Translations under genes and position numbers: made by a program
In this document: one piece after another, positions 56,999 to 64,000 of the stretch
How positions within the stretch are numbered: position 1 is the stretch's first letter
How the letters are laid out: every line of letters begins with the position of its first letter
Assembly (NCBI GenBank): GCA_019414245.1
Contig: DXMK01000010.1
Span: forward strand, 1 to 64,000
DNA length: 64,000 nt
Reading direction: 5' to 3'
DNA from: Collinsella sp.
Lineage (GTDB): Bacteria; Actinomycetota; Coriobacteriia; Coriobacteriales; Coriobacteriaceae
Notes under the pieces: model-generated
Database searches by the model: none
What the model was told of the DNA's origin: nothing
Seen by the model: only the letters and a program-made list of their open reading frames with translations

Positions 56999-58301
56999 AG
57001 GCCAGATGATCTTGAATCAGGTCGCAGATGGCTCGGGCGTCGTTGATGTTGATGGCTCGGGTCGCAAAGCCGGCATCGAATGCCTGGCGTGCCAGGGCTT
57101 CGTTGCAGGCAAGCGCCAGCGTGCGGCCGTCGACCAGGTCGAGCGAGCTCTTGCCGCGCAGACGGTCGACACCGGAGCGCGCGACCACGATGTTGTCGAA
57201 GCCCTCGGTCTTGTAGCCCTCGATGATCACCACGTCAACATCGCCGTAGCGCGACAGCAGCTCGCGCGCGGGCATCTCGTCCTCCTCGCGCGTGTCGGCG
57301 TACTCCGCCCAGCGCGTGGCGCAGATGAGGCCCACGTGCTTGGACCCGGCCTGGTGATGGCGCCACGTATCCTTAGCGGGCACGTCGATATCAAAGCCGT
57401 GGTGCCCGTGATGCTTGAGCGAACCCACGCGCAGGCCGCGGCGGGTGAGCTCGGCAATGACCTTCTCGACGAGCGTGGTCTTGCCCGAGTTTTGGTAGCC
57501 GATAAACGCGATCGCGGGGACGGCCGGGGCGGGAGCGACGGGCGCGACGACGGCAGGCGCGCTCGCGGGTGCGTTGCCGTCTGCGGTAGCGGCCTCAACA
57601 GCAGCAGCCTGACGCTCTGCGCGATCCCACACGCCCGAGCGACCGCCCTCCTTGTGCAGCAGGCGCACGTCGACGATCTCCATGCCGCGATCGACCGCCT
57701 TGCACATGTCATAGATCGTAAGGCACGCGGCACTCGCGCCGGTCAGGGCCTCCATCTCGATGCCCGTTTTGCCCGTCACGCCCGCCGTGACCAGCACGTG
57801 AAAGCCAACCTGTCCGTCCGCGCGCGCCGGCGCCCAGCCCTCGGGCAAATCCTCGACAGGCGTCCCCGCCGCAGCGATGGGCGCAATGTCGCACTTGCTC
57901 TTGGTAATGAGCAGCGGATGGCACATGGGGATGATGTCGCTCGTGCGCTTGATGGCCATGATGCCTGCCACGCGCGCGCAGGCAAGCACATCGCCCTTTT
58001 TGGCGCGATCCTGCAGCACCATGGCCTGCGTCTCGGGATGCATAAGGATAGTGCCCTCGGCGATAGCGATGCGATGGGTCTCGGCCTTGTCGGACACGTC
58101 GACCATGCGCACCTCGCCCTTGGCGTCCACGTGCGTCAGCTCGTCGCGACGGGCGTCGCGGGCGGGCTCGGTGGCAGCACTGGCAGTCGGCTGCGCGGAC
58201 GCGTTGGCGTTACCAACATTAGCCGCGGCTGAGGCTTTATGGGCAGACATCGCGGCCCTGCGAGCGGCCTTGGTGGCATCGGCGTACCTGCTCTTGGCCA
58301 T
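56997..58301 (-). CDS. moaC-mobB: MoaC-MobB fusion, molybdenum cofactor synthesis
   Basis: A 434-residue fusion. An Ala-rich N-terminal extension (1-45) precedes MoaC (about 50-215), which makes cyclic pyranopterin monophosphate; 'IPMCHPLLITK' and 'VTGKTGIEMEALTGASAACLTIYDMCKAVDR' are its active-site motifs. An Ala/Pro linker (about 220-255) joins it to MobB (about 260-434), a GTP-binding protein with P-loop 'GYQNSGKTTLVEKVI' and 'VVIIEGYKTEGF'. GGAGG precedes ATG 58301. It lies 4 bp behind moaA. Confidence 0.95.
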   Translation of the reverse strand: MAKSRYADATKAARRAAMSAHKASAAANVGNANASAQPTASAATEPARDARRDELTHVDAKGEVRMVDVSDKAETHRIAIAEGTILMHPETQAMVLQDRAKKGDVLACARVAGIMAIKRTSDIIPMCHPLLITKSKCDIAPIAAAGTPVEDLPEGWAPARADGQVGFHVLVTAGVTGKTGIEMEALTGASAACLTIYDMCKAVDRGMEIVDVRLLHKEGGRSGVWDRAERQAAAVEAATADGNAPASAPAVVAPVAPAPAVPAIAFIGYQNSGKTTLVEKVIAELTRRGLRVGSLKHHGHHGFDIDVPAKDTWRHHQAGSKHVGLICATRWAEYADTREEDEMPARELLSRYGDVDVVIIEGYKTEGFDNIVVARSGVDRLRGKSSLDLVDGRTLALACNEALARQAFDAGFATRAININDARAICDLIQDHLA

Positions 58302-58305
58302 ATGA

Positions 58306-59361
58306 TCATCCTCCGATTTGAGACATAAATCGTTGCGTGCCCTCAATTATCGCGTGTTCCTGCGGTTTGTGGGCCACGGCATCGCGCCAAATCGAAAGTA
58401 CCTGCATATCATCACCACGGCGCAGCGCCTCACGCACCGAATACTCGGCATCGCTGAACAGGCACGGACGCACATTGCCGTCGGCCGTCAGGCGCAGGCG
58501 GTTGCAGCTCGCGCAAAAATGGTTGGACATGGCGCTAATAAAGCCGACCGTTCCCGCCGCACCCGGAAAACGCCAATAGCGCGCAGGGCCCGCGCCGGCA
58601 GGAGCGTCGTTGATGTCGAGCGGCTCGAGCTCGCCCAGTCCCGTCTCGGCGGCCCCAGCGTTGACGCGCGCCCGCAGCTCGTCGCTCGGCACGGTGTCGC
58701 TCGCGTCCCACAACTCGGGATTGAGCGTGGGCGCATGCGGATCCACAGCGCAATGCGAGCTCGTATGCTCGTCGCCAATGGGCATGTATTCGATAAAGCG
58801 CAGGTGAATGGGACGGTCGACGGTCAGGCGCGCGAGGGCCGCCACATCCTGGTTGAGCCGGCGCACCACGACACAGTTGACCTTAACGGGCTCAAAGCCC
58901 CAAGCCAGCGCCGCATCGATGCCGGCCATAGTCTGCTCGAGCCGACCCAGGCGCGTGATCTTTCCAAACAGCGCGGGGTCGAGCGTATCGAGCGAAATGT
59001 TGACGCGGTCAAGCCCGGCATCTTTGAGCTGCGGTGCCAACTTGGGCAGCAGGGCTCCGTTGGTGGTAAGCGAGATATCCTCGATCTGCGGAATCGCGCG
59101 GATATCGCGGATGAGCGGGATGATACGGCGGCTGACCAGCGGCTCGCCACCCGTCAGGCGCACGCGGCGAATGCCCTCCCCCGCCACCAAGCGCACAAAG
59201 CGGGCGATTTCCTCGGCACTGAGCAGCTCGTCGTGCGCGCGGGGCGCCACGCCATCGGCCGGCATGCAGTAAATGCAGCGGAAATTGCACTTGTCGGTAA
59301 CGGCAATGCGCAGGTAGTTGATATCGCGGCCAAAGCCGTCATGTTGCACGCGCCCGTCCAC
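58306..59361 (-). CDS. moaA: GTP 3',8-cyclase
   Basis: A 351-residue radical SAM enzyme starting molybdenum cofactor synthesis from GTP. The N-terminal cluster is Cys25, Cys29 and Cys32 (CNFRCIYC), the C-terminal cluster is in 'CASCNRLRLTADGNVRPCL', and the protein ends in the conserved double glycine ('MSQIGG') needed for activity. GTG start at 59361 with GGGGAGGG before it. First gene of the moa pair. Confidence 0.96.
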   Translation of the reverse strand: MDGRVQHDGFGRDINYLRIAVTDKCNFRCIYCMPADGVAPRAHDELLSAEEIARFVRLVAGEGIRRVRLTGGEPLVSRRIIPLIRDIRAIPQIEDISLTTNGALLPKLAPQLKDAGLDRVNISLDTLDPALFGKITRLGRLEQTMAGIDAALAWGFEPVKVNCVVVRRLNQDVAALARLTVDRPIHLRFIEYMPIGDEHTSSHCAVDPHAPTLNPELWDASDTVPSDELRARVNAGAAETGLGELEPLDINDAPAGAGPARYWRFPGAAGTVGFISAMSNHFCASCNRLRLTADGNVRPCLFSDAEYSVREALRRGDDMQVLSIWRDAVAHKPQEHAIIEGTQRFMSQIGG

Positions 59362-59493
59362 GCAGCCCTCCCCTCACGCAGCGTTTTATTCTTCGGAAAA
59401 CATAATACCCCACGAGAGAATCATGCCGACACCCGTACGACAGGACAGGTCGCTTCGAGCACAACGAACTTTCCAAGCCCATCCTCAGCATAC

Positions 59494-59558
59494 AAACCAT
59501 CACAACATTCGATGCTTTTCCCGTTTTTGGCAAAAAACGTCGAATGTTGTGATGGTTT
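59494..59558. repeat. Palindromic repeat family B, copy 3
   Basis: AAACCATCACAACATTCGA (59494-59512) and complement (59540-59558); the interior has TTTTCCCGTTTTTGGCAAAA. It lies 38 bp behind the stop of the AbiEi/DUF559-like gene. Confidence 0.85.
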
Positions 59559-59596
59559 GCCTACCCACGGCACTCCGCAGAAGGGCCGGAACGCCC

Positions 59597-60634
59597 CTAA
59601 AGGCCGCCGTCCCAGTGCCGAATCACGAATTCTCTCAGGTCGTTTTGACGTTTCTGGAACGCTTCGCTTCGGTCGCACTTAAGGCCCATAGCGAGCGCAA
59701 TGGCGTTCATCGCCCGGTGCAATTGCAGCTGATGGGCAAACTGAGTCCCGGTGAGGACGATCATCCTAAAGCCCAGCGCGCTCAGTACGGTCATACGCTC
59801 CGCATCCGACGCGCTGCGCTGTTTATCAAGATGGTCCGAGCCGTTGTATTCAATCCCCGTACCGCTCGCAGGCGCATATACGTCAATCTCGAAATACCCG
59901 GCCTTTGCGAGATACTTGAACTCGCTGGGAACATCGACCCGATGGTTGAGCTCGATCTTGGCGTATCCCAGCCCGCCCTGGGAACGTTTTGCTACGACCA
60001 TGATTGCGGTGGCCGTCTCCATGGGCGACCGCGCGCCATCGTGCACGCGCTTGAGCACGGCGGCCGCGCGTATAGCCCCCTGACGAGATCGGTTCTCATT
60101 GCAATAGGCAATCAAGTCGGCAACGGTATACCTCTGCCCCATCTCAATATAATCGTCTGTCGACAGATGATTCAAATGGTATCGGGCGCAGATTTCGTAG
60201 CCATATTCCAGCTGCTCGGGCTCGCTCATCCACGAACCCGCTTGGACAAAGCACATGGCCTCATCAACCACCAGAAGGCCCTCTGCCACCTCGATAAGAT
60301 GGCCTGGAGGTACCGGCGCCCCAAACACGTGGCACCTAAATCCAGCCGGCGTCGAGCGCTCAAAATCGAAGTTGACGAGCGTATCGATACGATCGAGCTC
60401 TTCTCGTGGAATACCAAGCGAAACCAGATAGTCGGTAACGATCCCGACTGCCGTTGAAGCCCTCAGCCCCTTGGCATCGAGTCCCAATTTGGGCAGGCTC
60501 GCGGTCGGCTCCGCCTCGTTAGCAAGCGAGTCCTCATCGTATAGGCTGCTTGCTCGCGAGAGCGGCTCGAACGGGCGCGCCACGTTGTGGTACAGCCAGG
60601 CAGTCTTATGGGACAGGACGATCGGCAGGTCCAT
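59597..60634 (-). CDS. AbiEi-like / DUF559-like protein
   Basis: A 345-residue protein with two recognisable ends. The start 'LPIVLSHKTAWLYHNVARPFEP' resembles AbiEi-type antitoxin/regulator proteins ('SH-x-TA-x-x-x-H'). The C-terminal part 'IDVYAPASGTGIEYNGSDH' followed by 'RMTVLSALGFRMIVLTGTQF' resembles the DUF559/Vsr endonuclease core (D/E in 'EIDVYAP', 'GIEYNG'). Both comparisons are by eye. It may act in abortive-infection or phage defence. Family B palindromes flank it on both sides. The ATG 60634 has only a weak GGAGGG site nearby. Confidence 0.55.
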   Translation of the reverse strand: MDLPIVLSHKTAWLYHNVARPFEPLSRASSLYDEDSLANEAEPTASLPKLGLDAKGLRASTAVGIVTDYLVSLGIPREELDRIDTLVNFDFERSTPAGFRCHVFGAPVPPGHLIEVAEGLLVVDEAMCFVQAGSWMSEPEQLEYGYEICARYHLNHLSTDDYIEMGQRYTVADLIAYCNENRSRQGAIRAAAVLKRVHDGARSPMETATAIMVVAKRSQGGLGYAKIELNHRVDVPSEFKYLAKAGYFEIDVYAPASGTGIEYNGSDHLDKQRSASDAERMTVLSALGFRMIVLTGTQFAHQLQLHRAMNAIALAMGLKCDRSEAFQKRQNDLREFVIRHWDGGL

Positions 60635-60735
60635 GAGCCCTCCAATGGAGTCGGATAACCAATCTTATTCCCCTGCCCACGGGTCCGCACACCTTCGTGC
60701 GCAAGAAAGCGATTCCACCCGATCGAGTGGTAGAA

Positions 60736-60800
60736 AAACCATCACATCATTCGATGCTTTTCCCGATTTTGGCAAAAAACGCCGAATGTTGTGATGGTTT
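60736..60800. repeat. Palindromic repeat family B, copy 4
   Basis: AAACCATCACATCATTCG (60736-60753) and its complement (60783-60800) match over 17 of 18 positions; the interior is like copy 3. It is upstream of the AbiEi-like gene. Confidence 0.85.
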
Positions 60801-60917
60801 GAGGCGAGGTGAGGAGCACGGAGGGGTCAAAGCATCGTACTTTGCAGGGCGCACGTCCGTATTCAATTGGAAATGAACGCGAGCGCGACTTTTTTCGCCC
60901 CGCTGCCAACATAAACC

Positions 60918-60953
60918 TTGACTCTACAATCGTTGTAGGGTTTTCACTACACT
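60918..60953 (+). promoter_or_regulatory. MATE gene promoter with dyad operator
   Basis: TTGACT (60918-60923) is followed at once by CTACAA-TCG-TTGTAG (60924-60938), then TTCACT (60943-60948), giving a 19-bp spacer. A dyad inside a long spacer is the layout of MerR-activated efflux promoters. TACACT (60948-60953) would give a 24-bp spacer. The regulator is not in the window, so the family is inference. Confidence 0.45.
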
Positions 60954-60988
60954 GGTAGCAAAACGAACCCAGCCAGAAAGCCCCGCCC

Positions 60989-62335
60989 ATGGAACACGAC
61001 CTCACACGCGGCAATGTCCTCAAGACCATCGCGGTCTTTGCCCTGCCCTATATGCTCTCGTACTTTTTGCAGATGCTCTACGGCATGGCCGACCTGTACA
61101 TGATGGGGCAGTTTAGCGGCGCCGCCGGCATCACCGCCGTGGGCAATGGCGCGCAGACGCTCTATATCATTACCGTAACGCTCGTGGGCCTGGCCATGGG
61201 AACGACGGTCATCGTCGGCCACGCCGTGGGTTCGCGCCGCTTCGATCGCGCCGAAGCCGCCATCGGCAACACCATCACGCTCTTTATGGGTGTCTCGGTG
61301 GTGCTGGCCGCTGTCCTGCTCGCACTGTGTCCGCAGATTGTGGCACTCATTGGCACGCCGGCCGAAGCGGTCGAAGGAACCGCCGCCTACCTGCGTATCT
61401 GCTTTATGGGCATTCCCTTTATCGCCGCGTACAACATCCTCTCGGCCATCTTTCGCGGCCTAGGCGATTCGCGCTCGCCCATGTACGTGATTGGCGTGGC
61501 GTGCATCATCAACATCGCGCTCGACTTTCTGTTTATCGGCCACATGGGGCTCGGCCCCGTGGGCGCAGCGCTCGGCACGGTGACCGCCCAGACAGCCAGC
61601 GTTGCCCTCGCGCTCGTGTGGCTCAAGAGCCGCCGCACGAACATCCACGTTAAGCGCAGCGACCTGCGCCCCCAGCCCGAGGTGCTCGGCAGCATTCTTA
61701 AGATCGGCGTGCCCGTGGCCGTGCAGGACGGCTGCATCCAGGTGGCGTTTATGTTTATCACCGTCATCGCCAACCACCGAGGACTCGTCGACGCCGCCGC
61801 TGTGGGCCTAGTCGAGAAGATGATCAGCTTTTTGTTCATTGTGCCGAGTTCCATGGGTGCCACCGTCAGCGCACTCACGGCGCAAAACGCCGGCGCGGGC
61901 AAGGGCGACCGCGCGCGTCAGGTACTCAAGGACGCCATGACGATCTCGGTGGTGTACGGCTGCCTGATCACGGTGCTGATGTGGCTGGTGGCGCCGGCGT
62001 TTATTGGCTTTTTTGCCAAGGACCCCGCGGTGGTCGCGGCCGGTACCGGCTATATGCACAGTTATATTTTCGATGCAATCTTTGCCGGCATCCACATTTG
62101 CTTTAGCGGCTTTTTCGCTGCATACGGCAAGAGCTACATCGGCTTTGCGCACAACGTGCTGGCTGTGGCACTCATTCGCGTGCCCGGTGCATGGCTGCTG
62201 TCGAACGCCTATTCCAACACGCTGTTCCCCATGGGTATCGCCTCGCCGTGCGGCTCGATTCTGTCGGCGGTCATCTGTGTTGTCGCGTTTACCGCGCTCG
62301 ACCGCCGCGGAGCTTTTGACAGGTTGGTGGCGTAG
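60989..62335 (+). CDS. MATE-family efflux transporter
   Basis: A 448-residue multidrug/toxin exporter with about 12 membrane helices and two-fold repeated halves. The family pattern 'LPYMLSYFLQMLYGMADLYMMGQF' and 'NILSAIFRGLGDSRSPMY' in the first half and 'VPVAVQDGCIQVAFMFIT' in the second are visible. It exchanges drugs for Na+ or H+. A promoter with dyad lies just upstream and suggests ligand-induced expression. Confidence 0.94.
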   Translation: MEHDLTRGNVLKTIAVFALPYMLSYFLQMLYGMADLYMMGQFSGAAGITAVGNGAQTLYIITVTLVGLAMGTTVIVGHAVGSRRFDRAEAAIGNTITLFMGVSVVLAAVLLALCPQIVALIGTPAEAVEGTAAYLRICFMGIPFIAAYNILSAIFRGLGDSRSPMYVIGVACIINIALDFLFIGHMGLGPVGAALGTVTAQTASVALALVWLKSRRTNIHVKRSDLRPQPEVLGSILKIGVPVAVQDGCIQVAFMFITVIANHRGLVDAAAVGLVEKMISFLFIVPSSMGATVSALTAQNAGAGKGDRARQVLKDAMTISVVYGCLITVLMWLVAPAFIGFFAKDPAVVAAGTGYMHSYIFDAIFAGIHICFSGFFAAYGKSYIGFAHNVLAVALIRVPGAWLLSNAYSNTLFPMGIASPCGSILSAVICVVAFTALDRRGAFDRLVA

Positions 62336-62427
62336 CGGGGCGACGCGAAATCGCCCTCATCGACGACATCATCAGCGACGACCCCAGGAGAACCGCCATG
62401 TCGAGGACATCCCCCGATATGGCGGTT

Positions 62428-62850
62428 TTACTCCTCCGGGATCGGAAACGCCCGGATGAACTCTGCGGGCGAGAAGGTCTTGATAGTCGAGCGTACAAAA
62501 GCGGCGCGATCGCGCGTGATGATAAAGTCCACACCGGCACGCTCTGCCATCGCACGGATACAGCCGTCCTCGAAGTCCGGCTCATCGGAATAGGCGGAGG
62601 TAAAACAAGCTTCTTGGTCGAGAGGCTCTAACGAGTAGCTCTTAAGGCAGTCGCGCACCACCTCGCGGGCGCGCGCCTCGCCGGCCTGTTTGGTGAGAAT
62701 GTAGTACGCGTCCTTGAGAGAACAGGCCGAAACAACGCCCTCGATAAGCCCCACGTCGACGAGCCCCTTGATCGTTTGCGCCGCTGCGTGCTCCGGCCGG
62801 CCCGGAAGCACGCAATCGAGCAGAAAATTGGTATCGAGAAATGCCCTCAT
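62428..62850 (-). CDS. PIN-domain toxin of a Phd/PIN pair
   Basis: A 140-residue PIN-domain RNase. Acidic residues appear in 'MRAFLDTNFLLDCVL', 'YSDEPDFEDGCIRAMA' and 'FIITRDRAAFV' as expected. The ATG overlaps the antitoxin stop (ATGA at 62850-62847), which is typical of toxin-antitoxin operons. Ending convergently with MATE. Expected to cut tRNA or mRNA when freed from the antitoxin. Confidence 0.86.
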   Translation of the reverse strand: MRAFLDTNFLLDCVLPGRPEHAAAQTIKGLVDVGLIEGVVSACSLKDAYYILTKQAGEARAREVVRDCLKSYSLEPLDQEACFTSAYSDEPDFEDGCIRAMAERAGVDFIITRDRAAFVRSTIKTFSPAEFIRAFPIPEE

Positions 62851-63239
62851 AGGTAGCGCTCCCTCGCGACGCGCTTTTCATCTTCAACCGTCATCGTATC
62901 GAGCGGCGTTCCCTTTGGCATTTTAGCCACGATATCGAGATACTCCTGGTAGTCCTCATCCTCCGCGAGCATCTCGCGAATCTCCTTCCAGGTGATCTTG
63001 GGATGCCACATCGTACCCACGTCGCGCTTGGGCCTGCCCGCATCGCGCGCCGGCTTTGCGATCCCACGCTCCTGAGCAGCGTCATATTCCACCGCAACTG
63101 GGCTTTCATAGTCGAGCGGCACGATCTTGAACAACGGCTTGCTCCGCTTGAAGACCACAACCTCCTCGCCCTCATTGGCAACCCTTTCGGCCACCTGCGT
63201 AAGGTTTTGGCGCAGTTCCGAAAACGCGACGGTAACCAT
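62847..63239 (-). CDS. Phd/YefM-type antitoxin
   Basis: A 130-residue antitoxin. The N-terminus 'VAFSELRQNLTQVAERVANEGEEVVVFKRSKPLFKIVPLDY' is the Phd/YefM fold, and the C-terminal half is the toxin-binding tail. The start at 63239 has AGAGGAG upstream. An 18-bp palindrome in the promoter is the likely autoregulatory site. Confidence 0.87.
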   Translation of the reverse strand: MVTVAFSELRQNLTQVAERVANEGEEVVVFKRSKPLFKIVPLDYESPVAVEYDAAQERGIAKPARDAGRPKRDVGTMWHPKITWKEIREMLAEDEDYQEYLDIVAKMPKGTPLDTMTVEDEKRVARERYL

Positions 63240-63272
63240 AACGGCTCCTCTCAACATATATCTTCACTGCCA

Positions 63273-63296
63273 AGTATAAACGTTAATGTTAACGTT
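63273..63296 (-). promoter_or_regulatory. Promoter/operator of the Phd-PIN operon
   Basis: AACGTTAA-TG-TTAACGTT (63279-63296) is a perfect 18-bp palindrome lying between a weak TATATG -35 and the -10 TATACT (63278-63273, minus strand). Binding by the antitoxin is inferred. Confidence 0.65.
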
Positions 63297-63450
63297 CATA
63301 TATATAGACCGCCGCAATGGAGACAACAATCATTGTGAGGTCCCTCTACCCTGCATGAATCTCTTGTCGCTCCGGAACGGCAGCGGTCCGCAGGATCGCC
63401 CTCAGCAACCTGCGCGACGCAGATCACGGTGCCGGTTTCCCCAACAAAGT

Positions 63451-63490
63451 AAGAACCGCCCGGAAGGCATCGTGCTTCCGGGCGGTTCTT
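63451..63490 (-). terminator. Hairpin terminator of ligA
   Basis: A 16-bp perfect stem AAGAACCGCCCGGAAG (63451-63466) with 63475-63490 across an 8-nt loop, 19 bp behind the ligA stop. The minus-strand tail ACTTTG is not a strong T run. Confidence 0.8.
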
Positions 63491-63509
63491 CAATTTGACT
63501 ATTGATGTC

Positions 63510-64000
63510 CTAAGCCTGGGGCACCTGACCAGTAGCCAAGATCTGTTCGAGCGCGTCCTCGTCCAGCACGGGCACGCCCAACTGCTCGGCTTTGGCGAGC
63601 TTGGAGCCTGCTTTGGGGCCAGCGATCAGATAGCTCGTCTTCTTCGACACACTGCCCGAAACCTTGGCGCCGAGCACCTTGAGCGCCGCACCCGCCTCGT
63701 CGCGCGTGCGGTTGGCGAGCGTGCCCGTGAGCACAAAGGTCAGACCCGCGAGCGGCTGCGCGTCGGCGAGCTCGCCCGCCACGCCAGCATCGGCTGCAGC
63801 TTGCGCGTGCGCGGTGCCCAAGTCGACCTCAAGTGACAGACCCGTCTGACGCAGGCGCTCCAGCACGGCAAGGTTCTCGGGCACGGACAGGAACTGCTTG
63901 ACGCTCGCCGCAATCTTGGGACCGATGCCCTCGCACTCGGCAATATCCTCTTCGCTTGCCAAGATAAGCTTGTCAATCGACAGGAATCGCTCGGCAATGA
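63510..64000 (-). CDS. ligA: NAD-dependent DNA ligase, C-terminal part
   Basis: The 3' end of ligA; the gene starts beyond the window edge. The visible 163 residues hold the last helix-hairpin-helix motif ('DIAECEGIGPKIAASVKQFL') and a C-terminal BRCT domain ('GLTFVLTGTLANRTRDEAGAALKVLGAKVSGSVSKKTSYLIAG'). The frame is open to position 64000 ('ERFLSIDKLILASEE'). LigA joins nicks with NAD+ as adenylate donor. Confidence 0.93.
   Translation of the reverse strand, partial: IAERFLSIDKLILASEEDIAECEGIGPKIAASVKQFLSVPENLAVLERLRQTGLSLEVDLGTAHAQAAADAGVAGELADAQPLAGLTFVLTGTLANRTRDEAGAALKVLGAKVSGSVSKKTSYLIAGPKAGSKLAKAEQLGVPVLDEDALEQILATGQVPQA

Larger units (their letters stand above)
60635..60988. other. 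Intergenic region before the MATE gene
   Basis: It holds the family B palindrome (60736-60800), the start region of the AbiEi-like gene and the MATE promoter (60918-60953). Nothing else is supported. Confidence 0.5.

Noticed and set aside
63296..63493. 65-residue minus-strand frame between ligA terminator and the Phd antitoxin promoter
   Set aside because: Overlaps the ligA terminator hairpin and the Phd-PIN operator side; no ribosome site. It could be a remnant of coding DNA but cannot be supported.

Overview
The window reads as chromosomal DNA of a GC-rich Gram-positive gut actinobacterium of the class Coriobacteriia, most likely Collinsella or a close relative. That assignment is an inference from gene content (glutamine synthetase III, gatCAB, MurT/GatD, sortase-built pili, a tmRNA whose tag ends in ALAA), high GC with GC-biased codons, and the style of the intergenic palindromes. 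No rRNA, transposase, integrase or CRISPR array was found. There is one tRNA (Glu, UUC) and one tmRNA.

Layout. 0.2-0.9 kb: a small XRE regulator diverging across a 24-bp perfect palindrome. 0.9-7.5 kb (minus): DUF1648 membrane protein, ychF, a multi-cluster ferredoxin, two glycerol-dehydrogenase paralogues and an iron alcohol dehydrogenase (fermentative redox block). 8.0-12.4 kb (plus): two coupled proteins of unknown function and a natural MurT-GatD fusion for lipid II amidation. 12.4-12.9 kb: a repeat-rich gap with tRNA-Glu. 12.9-21.2 kb: glutamine synthetase III, then metF, a split methionine synthase (activation domain and catalytic protein as separate genes) and UPF0210. 21.5-25.9 kb: methyltransferase, YhbY, and a 999-residue NTPase/SARP-type regulator. 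26.3-31.3 kb (minus): nagB, PTS EIIA, glmM, rpsI-rplM and a patatin (amino-sugar and ribosome block). 31.3-32.2 kb: a hairpin-repeat array and ssrA. 32.4-36.3 kb: a small hypothetical, a PIN toxin-antitoxin pair and a P-type metal ATPase with its small partner. 36.5-41.2 kb: a two-subunit ABC exporter with a divergent AraC regulator. 41.5-45.0 kb: gatCAB. 45.3-53.9 kb: a sortase-dependent pilus locus (large beta-helix adhesin with a G9 tract, two pilins, a small cationic membrane peptide facing a putative RNA, sortase C). 54.4-63.3 kb: HAD phosphatase, MFS, a MoaC-MobB fusion, moaA, an AbiEi/DUF559-like protein, MATE and a Phd-PIN pair. The right edge is the 3' end of ligA.

The most unusual content is intergenic. 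Two large palindromes (21177-21318 and 41352-41487) have unrelated but perfectly paired 36-37 bp arms around conserved internal boxes; both sit directly behind a stop codon in the same orientation, as expected of a structured RNA or specialised 3' end. At 12438-12572 a 15-bp motif occurs four times at exactly 40-bp intervals in alternating orientation. Several further families of short palindromes (A, B, C and singletons) are dispersed between genes; A and B elements bracket the pilus island in mirror order (B-A-island-A-B), and B elements also flank the AbiEi/DUF559-like gene. Four ~62-bp hairpin units lie downstream of ssrA. All statements come from reading the sequence; no database search was made.
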